Origin: Serripes groenlandicus
Lineage: Eukaryota; Mollusca; Bivalvia; Cardiida; Cardiidae
NCBI GenBank assembly: GCA_031761405.1
Contig: JASEVX010000037.1
Coordinates: 248,001-312,000 of the forward strand
DNA: 64,000 nt
Reading direction: 5' to 3'
The position numbers were made by a program, and so were the translations under genes. Under the pieces are notes generated by a model. The model searched no databases. It was not told the DNA's origin and saw only the letters and a program-made list of their open reading frames with translations. Positions 18,083 through 29,384 of this stretch are shown one piece after another (the stretch's first letter is position 1; each line of letters starts with the position of its first letter).

Positions 18083-18891
18083 GATGCCACCCAGATATCA
18101 ACAGAAGAAAGTCATGTCAACTAGCGAAAACAAAAGGAAAAATATATCTTCTTTGTTCCCGGAGAGCCTGTACACAATCGAAGGACAGTGACCAGTCATC
18201 ACAAACCGGTTTGGGCAGTTTGGAAAGTGTAAACAAGAACTCGGAGTCGATTTTGGATAACGCAGAAAGTCAGAATAACCGGTTACATTAATATTTTCCA
18301 TCACCGCCACAGTATTTTGTGTTTGATAATAACATTGATTGTAACAATATGAACAATATGAATAACGCATATCCGCAGCAGCTCTCTGCCCAGTTTGTAC
18401 AATAACCCACTGGTCAATACACGCCACAATGTATGACGCCTATATCCAATCAACTGACACCACCATGGTCAGAACATTTAATGAATGATATTCAAAGTAT
18501 CAAGACTGCAGTGTCAAGAATAGAACATTTTGAAAAACCAGTTAATTCGATCTGTAAAATTGTGTTATGGAATAGAGGAAACCCAGTTAATTCGATCTGT
18601 AAAATTGTGTTATGGAATAGAGGAAACCCAGTTAATTCGATCTGTAAAATTGTGTTATGGAATAGAGGAAACCAAGTTAATTCGATCTGTAAAATTGTGT
18701 TATGGAATAGAGGAAACCAAGCCTAATCGTGCGGCTCAAGAACCGGAAAGATGTGAAGCCATAGTAAAATAATTCATCAAAAAGAACCTAGAAATCGAAG
18801 CCGATCAAATGATCTTCGATCGTGCCCACAGATTAGGCGATTTTCAACGATCAAAGAAAATATTCGAAGAAAATCATTTCCAAAGCAAGAG
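18083..18891 (+). pseudogene. LINE ORF1 N-terminal part, broken (left)
   Basis: Starts at an ATG encoding MPPRYQQKK. The reading is lost to frameshifts but resumes with NNAYPQQLS-like Asn/Gln-rich sequence, then FIKKNLEIEADQMIFDRAHR. That last string is the pattern of the RNA-binding region of L1-type ORF1 proteins (F...L.I.......RAHRLG). A 45-bp segment is tandemly repeated about four times at 18,541-18,720. The frame is then cut by the satellite-bearing element at 18,892. Right counterpart 52,414-51,703, with fewer lesions. Confidence 0.6.
18541..18722 (+). repeat. 45-bp tandem repeat inside LINE ORF1 (left, 4 copies)
   Basis: Unit gttaattcgatctgtaaaat followed by tgtgttatggaatagaggaa and acc(c/a)a. 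The copies are nearly identical; the right arm has only two (51,870-51,965). The unit is 15 codons long, so copy-number change keeps phase. Confidence 0.95.
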
Positions 18892-21800
18892 GACCATGAT
18901 GGTCACCATCACCTGATTTATCCAAACTTAAAAAGTTGTCATTGTTCTTTGTCTATACATGTATACGGAAAACAAGCAACACCCCCTGGTGGCCATGTTT
19001 ATCATCCTTTTAAAAATAATTTGAAGTCTTAGTAGAGGGGCACCCAAAGAACATTCATGGCAAATGGACAAGAATATTTTTTAAAGCGTTTACCTTAACA
19101 AGTCTATGTAAAACAAGTCATCCCAAGGGTGGAGCCATGTTTGACAACATGGCTATAATAATGTGACTAATATTGGTAGAAGTCCACTAGATGAAGTTAT
19201 ATTTCAAATATTAAACTTTTAGACAAGATTTTTAAAGTTTTTCCCTATACGAGTATATGAAAACAAGTGACCCGGTGGGGCCATTTTTGACTCCAGGGCT
19301 ATAATTTGAACAATCTTGGATTCTAGATGAAGCTACATACCAAATATCAAAGGCCTGAGCCTTCTACTTTTAGACAAGATTTTAAAAGTTTTTCCCTATA
19401 TAAGCATATGTAAAACAAGTTACCCCCGGGGTGGGGCCATCTTTAACACAGTGCGATGATTTGAACAATATTGGTAGAGGTCCACTAGATAAAGCTACAT
19501 ACCAAATATCAGTGTTTTCCCCCATACGAGTCTATGTAAAACAAATGACACCCGGGGATTAGTCATTTTTTACCCCGGGGCTATAATTTGAACAAAATTG
19601 GTAGAGGTCCACTAGATGATGCTACATACCAAATATGAAAGGCCTGGGCCTTCTACTTTTAGACAAGATGATGTTTTATCTTTTTCCCTTTATGAGTCTA
19701 TGTAAAACAAGTGACCCCCGGGGACAGGTAATTTTTGACCCAAGGGCTATAATTTGAACAATCTTGGTAGAGGTCCACTAGATGATGCTACATACCAAAG
19801 AATAAAGGCCTGGGGCCTCTACCTTTAGACAAGAAGATTTTTAAAGTTTTTCCCCTATACGAGTCTATGTGAAACAAGTGACCCCCAGGGGATGGGTCAT
19901 TTTTGACCCCAATGCTATAATTTGAACAATCTTGGTAGAGGTCCACTAGATGATGCTACATACCAAATAATAAAGGCCTGAGCCTTCTACTTTTAGACAA
20001 AATTTTGAAAGTTTTTCCCTATTTAAGCATATATAAAACAAGTTATCCCCGGGGTGAGGCCATCTTCAACACAGTGTGATGATTTGAACAATATTGGTAG
20101 AGGTCCACTGGATAAAGCTACATACCAAATATCAAAGGCCTTGGCCTTCTACGTTTAGACAAAAAGATTTGTAAAGTGTTTTCCCCATACGAGTCTATGT
20201 AAAACAAGTGACACACGGGGATGAGCCATTTTTTACCCCAGGGCTATAATTTGAACAAAATTGGTAGAGGTCCACTAGATGATGCTACATACCAAATATG
20301 AAAGGCCTGGGCCTTCTACTTTTAGACAAGATGATTTTTTATTTTTTTTCCCTTTATGAGTCTATGTAAAACAAGTGACCCCCGGGGACAGGTAATTTTT
20401 GACCCAAGGGCTAAAATTTGTACAATCTTGGTAGAGGTCCACTAGATGACGCTACATACCAAATATCAAAGGCCTTTGCCCTCTACCTTTAGACAAGAAG
20501 ATTTTTAAAAAAAATCACCTTCTACGAGTCTATGTGAAACAAGTGACTACCCGGGGATGAGTCATTTTTTACCCCAGGGCTATAATTTGAACAAAATTGG
20601 TAGAGGTCCACTAGATGATGCTACATACCAAATATGAAAGGCCTGGGCCTTCTACTTTTAGACAAGATGATTTTTTATTTGTTTTCCCCTATATGAGTCT
20701 ATGAAAAATAAGTGACCCCCGAGGAGGGGTCAATTTTGAGCCCAGGGCTATAATTTGAACAATCTTGGTAGAGGTCCACTAGATGATGCTACATACCAAA
20801 TATCTTTTAGACAAGAAGATTTTTAACGTTTTTTCCCTATCTATGTATAACAAGTGACCCCCGGGGAGGGGTAATTTTTTACCCTATGGCTATAATTTAA
20901 ACAATCTTGGTAGAGATCCACTAGATGATGCTACATACCAAATATCGAAGGCCAGGGCCCTCTACTTTTAGACAAGAAGATTTTCCCCTAAATGAGTCTA
21001 TGTAAACAAAGGACCCCGGGATGGGGTCATTTTTAACCCCATGGCTATAATTTGAACAATCTTGGTAGAGGTCCACTAGATGATGCTAAATACCAAATAT
21101 CAAAGGCCAGGCCCCTCTACTTTTAGAGAAGAAGATGTTTAAAGTTTTTCCCCTAAATGAGTCTATGTAAAACATGGGACCCCCGGGATGGGGTCATTTT
21201 TGACCCCATGGCTATAATTTGAACAATCTTGGTAGAGGTCCACTAGATGATGCTACATACCAAATATCAAAGGCCTGGGTCCTCTTCTTTTAGACAAAAT
21301 TAAAATAAAAAAAAAATCTCTATGAGTCTATGGAGAACAAGTGACCCCCGGGGAAGTGTCATTTTTGACCCCAGGGATATAACTTGAACAATCTTGGTAG
21401 AGGTCCACTAGATGATGCCACATTGCCAATATTAAAGGCCTGGGCCCTCTACTTTTAGACAAGAAGATATTTTAAGTTTTTCCCCTATATGAGTCTATGT
21501 AAAACAAGTGACCCCCAGGATGGGGTAATTTTTTACCCCAGGGCTATATTTCAAACAATCTTGGAAGAGGTCCACTAGATGATACTACATACCAAATAGC
21601 ACAGGCCGGTGCCCTCTACTTTTAGAAAAGATTTTTTTTTTAGTTTTTCTCTATATGAGTCTATGTAAAACAATAGACCCCAGGGGAGGGGTCATGTTTG
21701 ACACCAGGGCTATAATTTGAACAATCTTGGTAGAGGTCCACTAGATGATGCTACATACCAAATATCAAAGGCCTGGGCCCTCTACTCTAAGACAAGAATA

Positions 21801-22175
21801 TGTTTTAAGTTTTTGTTAATTTCCCCTTTTTTGTTGCCATGGCAACCATGACCCCAGTGCTATAATTTGAACAATCTTGGTAGAGGTGCACTAGATGATG
21901 CTACATACCAAATATCAAAGGCATGGGCCTTCTACTTTCAGACAAGAAGACTTTTTAAGTTGTGGTTAATTTCCCCTTTTGTGTTGCCAAAGTTCTGCAT
22001 GGAATAGATTTATTTTAACAAGTTTGAAAATCCACCCAAGGAACATTCCTGTTAAATTAATTTGAATGTTAATTGGTTTAGGAGAAGTCGTTTGTAGGAA
22101 AATGTGAACGGACGGACGACGACGACGACGAGCGATCACAAAAGCTCACCTTGCACTTGGTGCATAGGTGAGCTA
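18892..22175. mobile_element. Satellite-bearing mobile element inserted in LINE ORF1 (left, expanded)
   Basis: Left edge caagaggaccatgatggtca. Right edge is a hairpin, agctcacc..gcac..gtgc..ggtgagct (22,143-22,174), preceded by a gacgacgacgac run. Between them are about 18 copies of a roughly 165-bp unit with landmarks acaagtgacccccggggatg, gaacaatcttggtagaggtc and cactagatgatgctacatac. The same element sits at the same ORF1 position in the right arm (50,865-51,702) with only a few units. Insertion therefore predates the duplication and the array later changed length. A 3-prime hairpin with internal tandem repeats is seen in non-autonomous Helitron-like elements; that class is inference. Confidence 0.85.
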
Positions 22176-22305
22176 AACAAAGATACACACAACCAAAATA
22201 ATGATGGTGTTAGCGTACAGCTTCCCAAAGAGTGGAGAGCTTCTCGCAAAGAATTGTATCCGATCATGTATTCAGAGAAGAGCAAGGGCAAGGTTAACAT
22301 ACTAT
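22176..22305 (+). pseudogene. LINE ORF1 C-terminal part (left)
   Basis: Plus strand encodes VQLPKEWRASRKELYPIM and SEKSKGKV, then is cut by the fold-back element at about 22,306. The right copy continues VKFISDKLYCNG, giving the usual ORF1 C-terminal ending (KV.F..DKLY.NG). Confidence 0.55.
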
Positions 22306-23724
22306 GGAAGGGAATATCCGCCAAAATTATATGTGTCTAAATGACATTCTTATTTATAAACATTACATGCTCATGTGTCTACTTTCTAAATTCGTACATG
22401 CATGTCTCACCTCATGTGTCCTTCTTACGGGTGCTTGGTGTATGATGCTTATTGCATCTTTCATGACATTCTTATTTATAAATATTACATGCTCATGCGA
22501 CTTCTTTATTAATTCGTGCATGCATGTCTCATCTCATGTGTCCTTCTTAAGAGTGCATGGTGTATGATGCGTATTGCATCAGTCATGGCATTCTTATTTA
22601 TAAACATTACATGCTCATGCGTCTTCTTTCTTAATTCTTACATGCATGTCTCATCTCATGTGTCCTTCTTAAGAGTCAGTGCATGGTGTATGATGCTTAT
22701 TGCATCTTTCTTTCTTACACTTACATTCGTCTTACCGTATTCGTGTAAATGCCATTCGTCTAAATCATATTATGACGCCAGGTGGCGCTTTAAATTAAAT
22801 TCTTATTCCAGGGAGACAACCGCGTATGAACGAAAAATATCCCACATTCAAAAATGGATCCCCCAAGTCACTGCTCTTCAAAATAGAGGTAACCGGTGTT
22901 TAGGTAGCTTTGTCACCCTCTTTTTCAAAACTAACAATCGAACTAATAGTGTTGACATTTTTAAGTTTAAAGTTTATATATTCATTATTGTTAAATGATA
23001 GATTATACATATATATATTTAAAGTGATCATATTCTATTGGATTGAAACTATCATAACTAAAGCGCCACCTGGTGTCATAATATGACTTACCGTATTCGT
23101 GTTAATGCCATTCTTGTTAGTGCATACTGGTATGTCTTAGTTCCTGATTGCAACTGCTATTTTTACTTGAATATTTTCACGAAAGCCCTTTTTTATCAAC
23201 AGAATAGGCATAAACAAGAAGAATGTAGCGTTCAAATTAAAGGTAAAAAATGCAATCAGGAACCAAGACGAATCAAGTATACACTAATACGGTAAGACGC
23301 ATGCAAGTGTAAGAAAGAAAGATGCAATAAGCATCATACACCATGCACTCGTAAGAAGGACACATGAGATTAGACATGCATGTAAGAAGTAAGAAAGAAG
23401 ACGCATGAGCATGTAATGTTTATAAATAAGAATGCCATGACTGATGTAATACGCATCATACACCATGCACTCTTAAGAAGGACACATGAGATGAGACATA
23501 CATGTAAGAAGTAAGAAAGAAGACGCGTGAGCATGTAATGTTAATAAATAAGAATGTCATGAAAGATGCAATAAGCATCATACACCATGCACCCGTAAGA
23601 AGGACACATGAGATGAGACATGCATGTACGAATTAAGAAAGAAGACACATGAGAATGTAATGTTTATAAATAAGAATGTCATTTAGACACATATAATTTT
23701 GGCGAATATTCCCTTCTATACAGG
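22306..23724. mobile_element. Fold-back element with tandem-repeat arms (left)
   Basis: Long inverted repeat: gaagggaatatccgccaaaa on the left and ttttggcgaatattcccttc on the right. Each arm of about 400 bp contains about three ~115-bp subrepeats with gtttataaacattacatgct-type and catgtctcatctcatgtgtc-type motifs. A central segment of about 560 bp (22,740-23,300) is bounded by a second inverted pair (atattatgacgccaggtggc near 22,770; gcgccacctggtgtcataat near 23,063). It sits where the right arm has about 2.6 kb of LINE, joining ORF1 to the ORF2 linker. Confidence 0.85.
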
Positions 23725-24560
23725 TGCACCATGGATTGATGCACAGTGTAGATATCTTAAATCCAAATTTTACGAAGCAAGAAGATTATATAAAACTAAA
23801 CCGAGCGAAGCAAACAAACATCACATTTTGACGCAGAGACAAAAATATGTACAATATAAACGAAAAACTAAACAACTTAATAACAACAAAGAAAAGGAAA
23901 GAATTTCTATCATGACAACAAACGAACCTAAAAACTTCTGTCAATATATAAATAAATCAAAAAATGCAAGAAAAGTGCTAACACTGACATAAACGAACAA
24001 GACTTTGTAGACTTTTTCAAAAGAGTCCTCGACGGACACGCAAAGCACGGATCAGACATTTTTCTAGAGATAGCCCATTATCGGTTGATGAACTGGGCCG
24101 CACTTTTACCGATGCAGAAATAATTAAAACCATTAAATGCCTTAATAGAAACAAAAGTGCGGATTTCACAGGTAATGTGGACGATTTTCTAATCGACGCT
24201 AACACCATAATTTCTCCTTATCTTACAATAATGTTTCTGAAGATATATGTATCAGGCACTTACCCATTATGGTGGGGTAAAGGAATAATTTTACCCATTC
24301 ACAAAAAGGGTGACCCAACAGATCCGAACAACTATCGGGGCATTACACTAGTAACAACCTTAGGTGAACTGTTATCGCTAGCTTGACGTAATAGGATAAA
24401 CGACTGGTGCGAGTCTCAACATTGATTGAACGAGTCTCAGTTTGGATTTAGAGATGAGTGTAGTACTGTAGGCTGTATATATCCTTTACATACCGTTGCC
24501 ATATTCAATATCTATTACATCCTTTGCCGAAAGAAGTCAATAAGGTATTGAATCTTGCAT
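23725..24560 (+). mobile_element. LINE ORF2 endonuclease-RT linker and RT start (left)
   Basis: Encodes GAPWIDAQCRYLKSKFYEAR and a basic linker through MTTNEPKNFCQYINKSKNAR. After frame changes (24,240-24,340) comes WWGKGIILPIHKKGDPTDPN followed by NYRGITLV, the diagnostic start of a LINE reverse-transcriptase domain (W..G.I.PI.KKGD......YRGI.L). It stops soon after, before catalytic motifs A and C. Right counterpart 48,090-47,600. Confidence 0.75.
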
Positions 24561-24572
24561 CTTGGTAAAGAC

Positions 24573-24830
24573 AAGGCAGGGATATCAGTTCAGGGGTCAT
24601 GGGTTCGAAACCCGGCTCACCCTTTCATTACTTCCGTTGATTGACAAATGTTATTATGGATAGCGTCATTCGTCTTCCAATAAGAGGCGAAATAGTCAAT
24701 GTGTTAAGGTAGCCTGTTGCCTGTGAATAATGTGTTGTGTAGTACTGGTGCGAGAAAGCCAGGAAACACACATTAGGTAAACTGACAGCCGAAATGGTAC
24801 TGAAATATTGTCATTCAATCTAACTCTCGT
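24573..24830 (+). mobile_element. tRNA-derived SINE
   Basis: B box gggttcgaaacccggctcac, body with gtagtactggtgcgagaaag, and end actgacagccgaaatggtac. Only the head (to about 24,655) is mirrored in the right arm (47,518-47,590). The mirrored alignment stops inside this SINE. Confidence 0.75.
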
Positions 24831-24839
24831 GAAACTTAT

Positions 24840-25055
24840 CTTAGAATAACAATCAGACTTAATCGTGTGAAGCACAGGAATCCGCTGTGCTGTTGGGAAT
24901 TTGAAACTGGACGTCCCGGGCTAGATCTCCAGTCGTGACTGCCCTTGGACAGGACACATTTAATAGCCTAGTAATTTTCGTAGAGATATCAATTAAGTGA
25001 ACTGACGCCGTATTATGACTGAAATAATGTTGAAAACGGCGTAAACCCTTAACAA
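24840..25055 (+). mobile_element. Second SINE, directly downstream
   Basis: Body gctgttgggaatttgaaact, taatagcctagtaattttcg, and end atgactgaaataatgttgaa then aacggcgtaaaccctt. It belongs to the same group as 3,305-3,540 and has no right-arm copy. Confidence 0.7.
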
Positions 25056-25117
25056 AAATAGGTTACCCTCATCTCGAGTACTATCAACAGCATTTCTTCT
25101 TTACATCTCCTACAGAC

Positions 25118-25283
25118 GAATTGCGAAAACATTGTGGCAAAAGGAAAAAGTACTCATAATTTGCAATATCTCATATCGCCACAGTGTTCAGAACTTTTTT
25201 CTTAAATTATACTTCATTTAAAGAGATTATTTTCTTATTTCCAAGTATACGTTTTCAAAGTCGTCTGCTGCAGATTGTTGTGT
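25118..25283. mobile_element. MITE, TTAACCC family, at the start of a minisatellite
   Basis: gcgaaaacattgtggcaaaa, then cgccacagtgttcagaactt, then gtcgtctgctgcagattgtt and tgtatgtgagaaggggtaa. Instead of ending at TTAA it runs into the 38-bp array, whose unit starts with this terminal tgtatgtgagaaggggtaa. Confidence 0.7.
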
Positions 25284-26540
25284 ATGTGAGAAGGGGTAAC
25301 TATATTCTTACTCAGTTGTGTATGTGAGAAGGGGTAACTATATTCTTACTCAGTTTTGTATGTGAGAAGGGATAACTATATTCTTACTCAGTTGTGTATG
25401 TGGGAAGGGGTAACTATATTCTTACTCAGTTGTGTATGTGAGAAAGGGTAACTATATTCTTACACAGTTGTGTATGTGAGAAGGGGTAACTATATTCTTA
25501 CACAGTTGTGTATGTGGGAAGGGGTAACTATATTCTTACTCAGTTGTGTATGTGAGAAGGGATAAATATATTCTTACTCAGTTGTGTATGTGAGAAGGGG
25601 TAACTACATTCTTACTTAGTTGTGTATGTGAGAATGGGTAACTATATTCTTACTCATTTGTGTATTTGAGAAGGGGTAACTACATTCTTACTCAGTTATG
25701 TATGTGAGAAGGGGTAACTATATTCTTACTCAGTTGTGTATGTGAGAAGGGGTAACTATAATCTTACTCAGTTGTGTATGTGAGAAGGGGTAACTATATT
25801 CTTACTCAGTTGTGTATGTGAGAATGGGTAACTATATTTTTACTCAGTTGTGTATGTGAGAAGGGGTAACTATATTCTTACTCAGTTGTGTATGTGAGAA
25901 GGTGTAACTATATTCTTACTCAGTTGTGTATGTGAGAATGGGTAACTATATTCTTACTCAGTTGTGTATGTGAGAAGGGGTAACTATATTCTTACTCAGT
26001 TGTGTATGTGAGAAGGGGTAACTATATTCTTACTCAGTTGTGTATGTGAGAAGGGGTAACTATATTCTTACTCAGTTGTGTATGTGAAAATAGGTAACTA
26101 TATTCTTACTCAGTTGTGTATGTGAGAAGAGGTAACTATATTCTTACTCAGTTGTGTATGTGAGAAGAGGTAACTATATTCTTACTCAGTTGTGTATGTG
26201 AGAAGGGGTTACTATATTCTTACTCAGTTGTGTGTGTGAGAAGAGGTAACTATATTCTTACTCAGTTGTGTACGTGAGAAGGGGTAACTATATTCTTACT
26301 CAGTTGTGTATGTGAGAAGGGGTAACTATATTCTTACTCAGTTGTGTACGTGAGAAGGGGTAACTATATTCTTACTCAGTTGTGTATGTGGGAAGGGGTA
26401 ATTATATTCTTACTCAGTTGTGTATGTGAGAAGAGATAACTATATTCTTACTCAGTTGTGTATGTGAGAAGGGGTAACTATATTCTTACTCAGTTGTGTA
26501 TGTGAGAAGGGGTAACTATATTCTTACTCAGTTGTGTAAT
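25284..26540. repeat. 38-bp minisatellite, about 33 copies, left-arm specific
   Basis: Unit ttgtgtatgtgagaaggggt plus aactatattcttactcag. Copies differ by scattered single substitutions and there are no unique spacers. The unit joins the end of a TTAACCC-family MITE to adjacent sequence. The array lies in the 5.8-kb block missing from the right arm. Confidence 0.96.
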
Positions 26541-26561
26541 GGTTGTTGTTACATGTTCATA

Positions 26562-26840
26562 TGAGCTGACCCACAAGAAAACCAACATTGTGGACTCTGC
26601 GTAAAGTATCGACCCGGATCAGCCTAAGCATGCTGCAATTTAGACACATTATACGAAATGTGCATATAGTCACGCTGTGAGGCACTCAAACATAAGCCTT
26701 TTGATGCATACACCGAAATAAAATCCATTTTGACATGAGCCCTTCCTTATAGAAGTATAAAGTAATGATTCCTGAAACAGAAAATCCAATAAGGCGCAAA
26801 GGGTTTTCCCGGTTAAGCCTATGAAACATTTGATTATGTC
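26562..26840. mobile_element. Degraded MITE, TGAGCC family
   Basis: Left end tgagctgacccacaagaaaa and aagtatcgacccggatcagc are good. The midsection attcctgaaacagaaaatcc survives after an insertion of about 90 bases. The right end is lost. No mirror copy. Confidence 0.7.
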
Positions 26841-26959
26841 GAAATTTAGCTTTAAAGTCTATAAATGCAATACATCTGAAGTGGACATTTCAGGCTTTTG
26901 ATCTAGTAAGGCTCGAATTTTTTCAGAAGCTTGTATTGTTTTTTCCATTAAGATTTGCT

Positions 26960-27152
26960 TAACCCTTTCCAACTTGCAGACGCATTTGCAGCAGACAATT
27001 TTTGAAAACATTGTGGCAAAAGGAGAAATTGCCCATGATGATTCTATTCAATAATTAAAGGTTCATTTTTACTTATTTATTTTTAGGCTTTTCATGCTTT
27101 TGAGTAGATATTTTCAAAGTCGACTGCTGCAGTTTTGTCATATGTGGGAAAA
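26960..27152. mobile_element. MITE, TTAACCC family
   Basis: Opens at ttaaccctttccaacttgca, contains aacattgtggcaaaaggaga, and closes through cgactgctgcagttttgtca and atgtgggaaaagattaa. Confidence 0.75.
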
Positions 27153-27276
27153 GATTAACAAATTGATTGCTACTTACACGAAATATATATCGAAGCAAAG
27201 CAGACCCGTCCTATACAATACAATACTTTTTCAGAAGTGTATTGCAATTTACCGGTATACCGGAACATCCCTATCT

Positions 27277-27506
27277 TTAACCCTTTCCCTCATACGACTG
27301 TTCTGCAGCAGACGACTTTGAACGTATTTTGTCAAAACATAGAAAATCTCCATAATTGAATGGATAACCTATGACAAAAAGTGGAAAACATTGTGGCAAA
27401 AGGAGAAATTGCACGTTTTGCGCAATTTCTTCTTTTGATACTATGTTTTCAAAAAGCCGTCTGCTGCAGAGGCGTCAGAAAGCGTCTATATGAGGGAAAG
27501 GGTTAA
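27277..27506. mobile_element. MITE, TTAACCC family, full-length reference copy
   Basis: 230 bp from ttaaccctttccctcatacg to atatgagggaaagggttaa. It has perfect 13-bp termini after TTAA and an inner hairpin (ggcaaaaggagaaattgc with gcaatttcttcttttg). TTAA at both ends and CCC-starting termini are the hallmarks of piggyBac-type target choice, so a piggyBac-mobilised MITE is the likely class. Confidence 0.85.
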
Positions 27507-27509
27507 CGA

Positions 27510-28578
27510 GGTAACAGCATGGTCGATTGTCAACAAATAAGACTGGCATTGAGGTCAAACATAGTTCAATATGTGTTCCTGTAAACGATTGTTTATATAT
27601 GTGAATTCATATATTGCTTGGGAATAAATTATATGCATTCGAACTTAATGTAGTCATTGTACAAGTATTCATGAAATTACATTTTTACCACTCATAAAAT
27701 ATTTACGCTGTCATTTGCAATGCTATTCTTCAAAATTCAGATATCTTGACTGATATTTGGTACTTCTTTTATGAGGGAGACACTATATGAGTCTGGTTCC
27801 CGATCGTCTATGTATTTTTGTTTGAAATCGGGAAGCCAATTGATGTATGATTTTCAAAATTCCACACTACAATATACTTATGGTACCTCAGAGGTGTACC
27901 TTTCAAAAATCTCGTGGCGAGAGAAATGCCATGTCCGCAACAAGGTTCTGTAACAAACGGACTGGCGATAAGATGAAAGACAAGTTGAACTAAAATACCG
28001 GTGAATAAGCTTGAAGGTAGGTCTCACAGATGTTCTCATTACCTAACCCGTTCCGAGACACAGACGCATTTTGACGCCTCTGCAGTAGACAACTTTTTAA
28101 TCTATTGATTTCATTGTTGAAAGTTGTAACACATTGTCCCGGCCTTTGGGGTCTTTGGTGCAAAGTGTTACAGACCCCGGGGCAAACTGTTACAATATGC
28201 ATGTTGATTTTGTGTCTAATGAAAGATCAAACAGCTAATGTTGGATGCTAAACGCGACCACTGGTGTATTAACAAAACCGGCAAAAGCACCCAATTCCTC
28301 AGGACGCGGGTATGGTCTTTGTTTACAAGAAACCGGATGAAAATGTTACATGGGGCAAAGCGTTACCATTACGTGTTCCGACATATGACGTTCATTATTG
28401 TAGTAATTCATCATATCGATTGGTGTTCAAAAACACGTCATCATCAGTTTACCCATTCACGTAGTCTGGTCTGAATCTCCAGTAAATCGAATTCATACTT
28501 TGATGGCTCAGTGCGAAAGAGTTCTAAAACTGCCCAGTTACAACCATCTCGAGGTAGCCAATCGAAATATAATGTATA

Positions 28579-28618
<40 letters not shown>

Positions 28619-28669
28619 ATTGGTGGTGGTTACATCCTCGCATCGTACATAGCTTGTATAAGAGACAAG
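27510..28669. other. Unassigned left-only sequence
   Basis: No gene recognised. Near 28,130-28,200 there are closely spaced aagtgttacagaccccgggg- and aactgttacaatatgcat-type strings, echoed at 28,345-28,370. A TTAACCC-family scrap lies at 28,044-28,100. Open frames of 60-78 codons show no motif. Confidence 0.5.
28580..28614. repeat. (AT)n microsatellite
   Basis: Uninterrupted AT dinucleotides, about 16 repeats. Confidence 0.97.
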
Positions 28670-29380
28670 TGAGCCGTCCCGCGAGAAAACCAACATTATG
28701 GCCACTGCGTAATGTATCGACGCAGATCAGCCTGCGCAGCCCCACAGTCTGATCTTGGCCGATACATTCAGTCTCAGGTCAGACTTCACAAAACTCCGTC
28801 AGACTTACATACCTGCATGACAGATTATCGAAAGGTCTGACTAACAACCCTTTCTTGTTAGCCCAAACATTCTGACACAACAGATACATTTGTAAATCAA
28901 CATTGGAAGTTTCAATAATATTTTTTGGGAAAAATACTTGGTTTTGTTAATTTGAATCAGTGATTAAGAAATTTCCTTTTACAGTGTAATTGGAAACAAA
29001 GAGAATAATATGCAACCTCCAAAGAAAAAGATCACATATATATTCATGTCTGAAAGGCAAGTCATCAAGCATGACTCAGAACTGCTTTCCAGATTGCTGT
29101 AAGTAAACCAAAATGCCAAAGATCTGCTTACGTTGCAAATCGTTTGGTCTGACAAGTGAGTTCGAAGTCTGACAGAAATATTTCATCTGTCAAACCAAAT
29201 GTCTCACGAGTTTCGGGATGTCTTTCATGGGGATAGAGGTATAGAATAACGATTCATGAAACAGAAAATCCACATGAGGCGAAAAGTGTCTATCCGGGAA
29301 AGCCTGCGCGGCATGATTAGGGTGATCCGGATCGATACTTTACGCGAGTCCACAATGTTCGTTTTCTCGCGGGACGGCTA
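28670..29380. mobile_element. MITE, TGAGCC family, split by a nested insertion
   Basis: Left half 28,670-28,780 starts tgagccgtcccgcgagaaaa. Right half from about 29,216 resumes at ggggatagaggtatagaata and ends ttctcgcgggacggct. The 430-bp interruption is described separately. Confidence 0.8.
28781..29215. mobile_element. Nested insertion inside the MITE
   Basis: Left border gtcagacttcacaaaactcc. The reverse complement of the right border is gacatcccgaaactcgtgag. The two align loosely as terminal repeats. Internal sequence shows several gtctgac repeats and no coding potential. Confidence 0.5.
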
Positions 29381-29384
29381 AAAT

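Noticed and set aside
22516..22998. 160-codon frame over the fold-back element
   Set aside because: It follows the ~115-bp subrepeats and repeats the same string; not a gene.
25284..26540. CRISPR-like regular array of about 38 bp
   Set aside because: There are no unique spacers: the whole 38-bp unit repeats. The host is eukaryotic, so this is a minisatellite.
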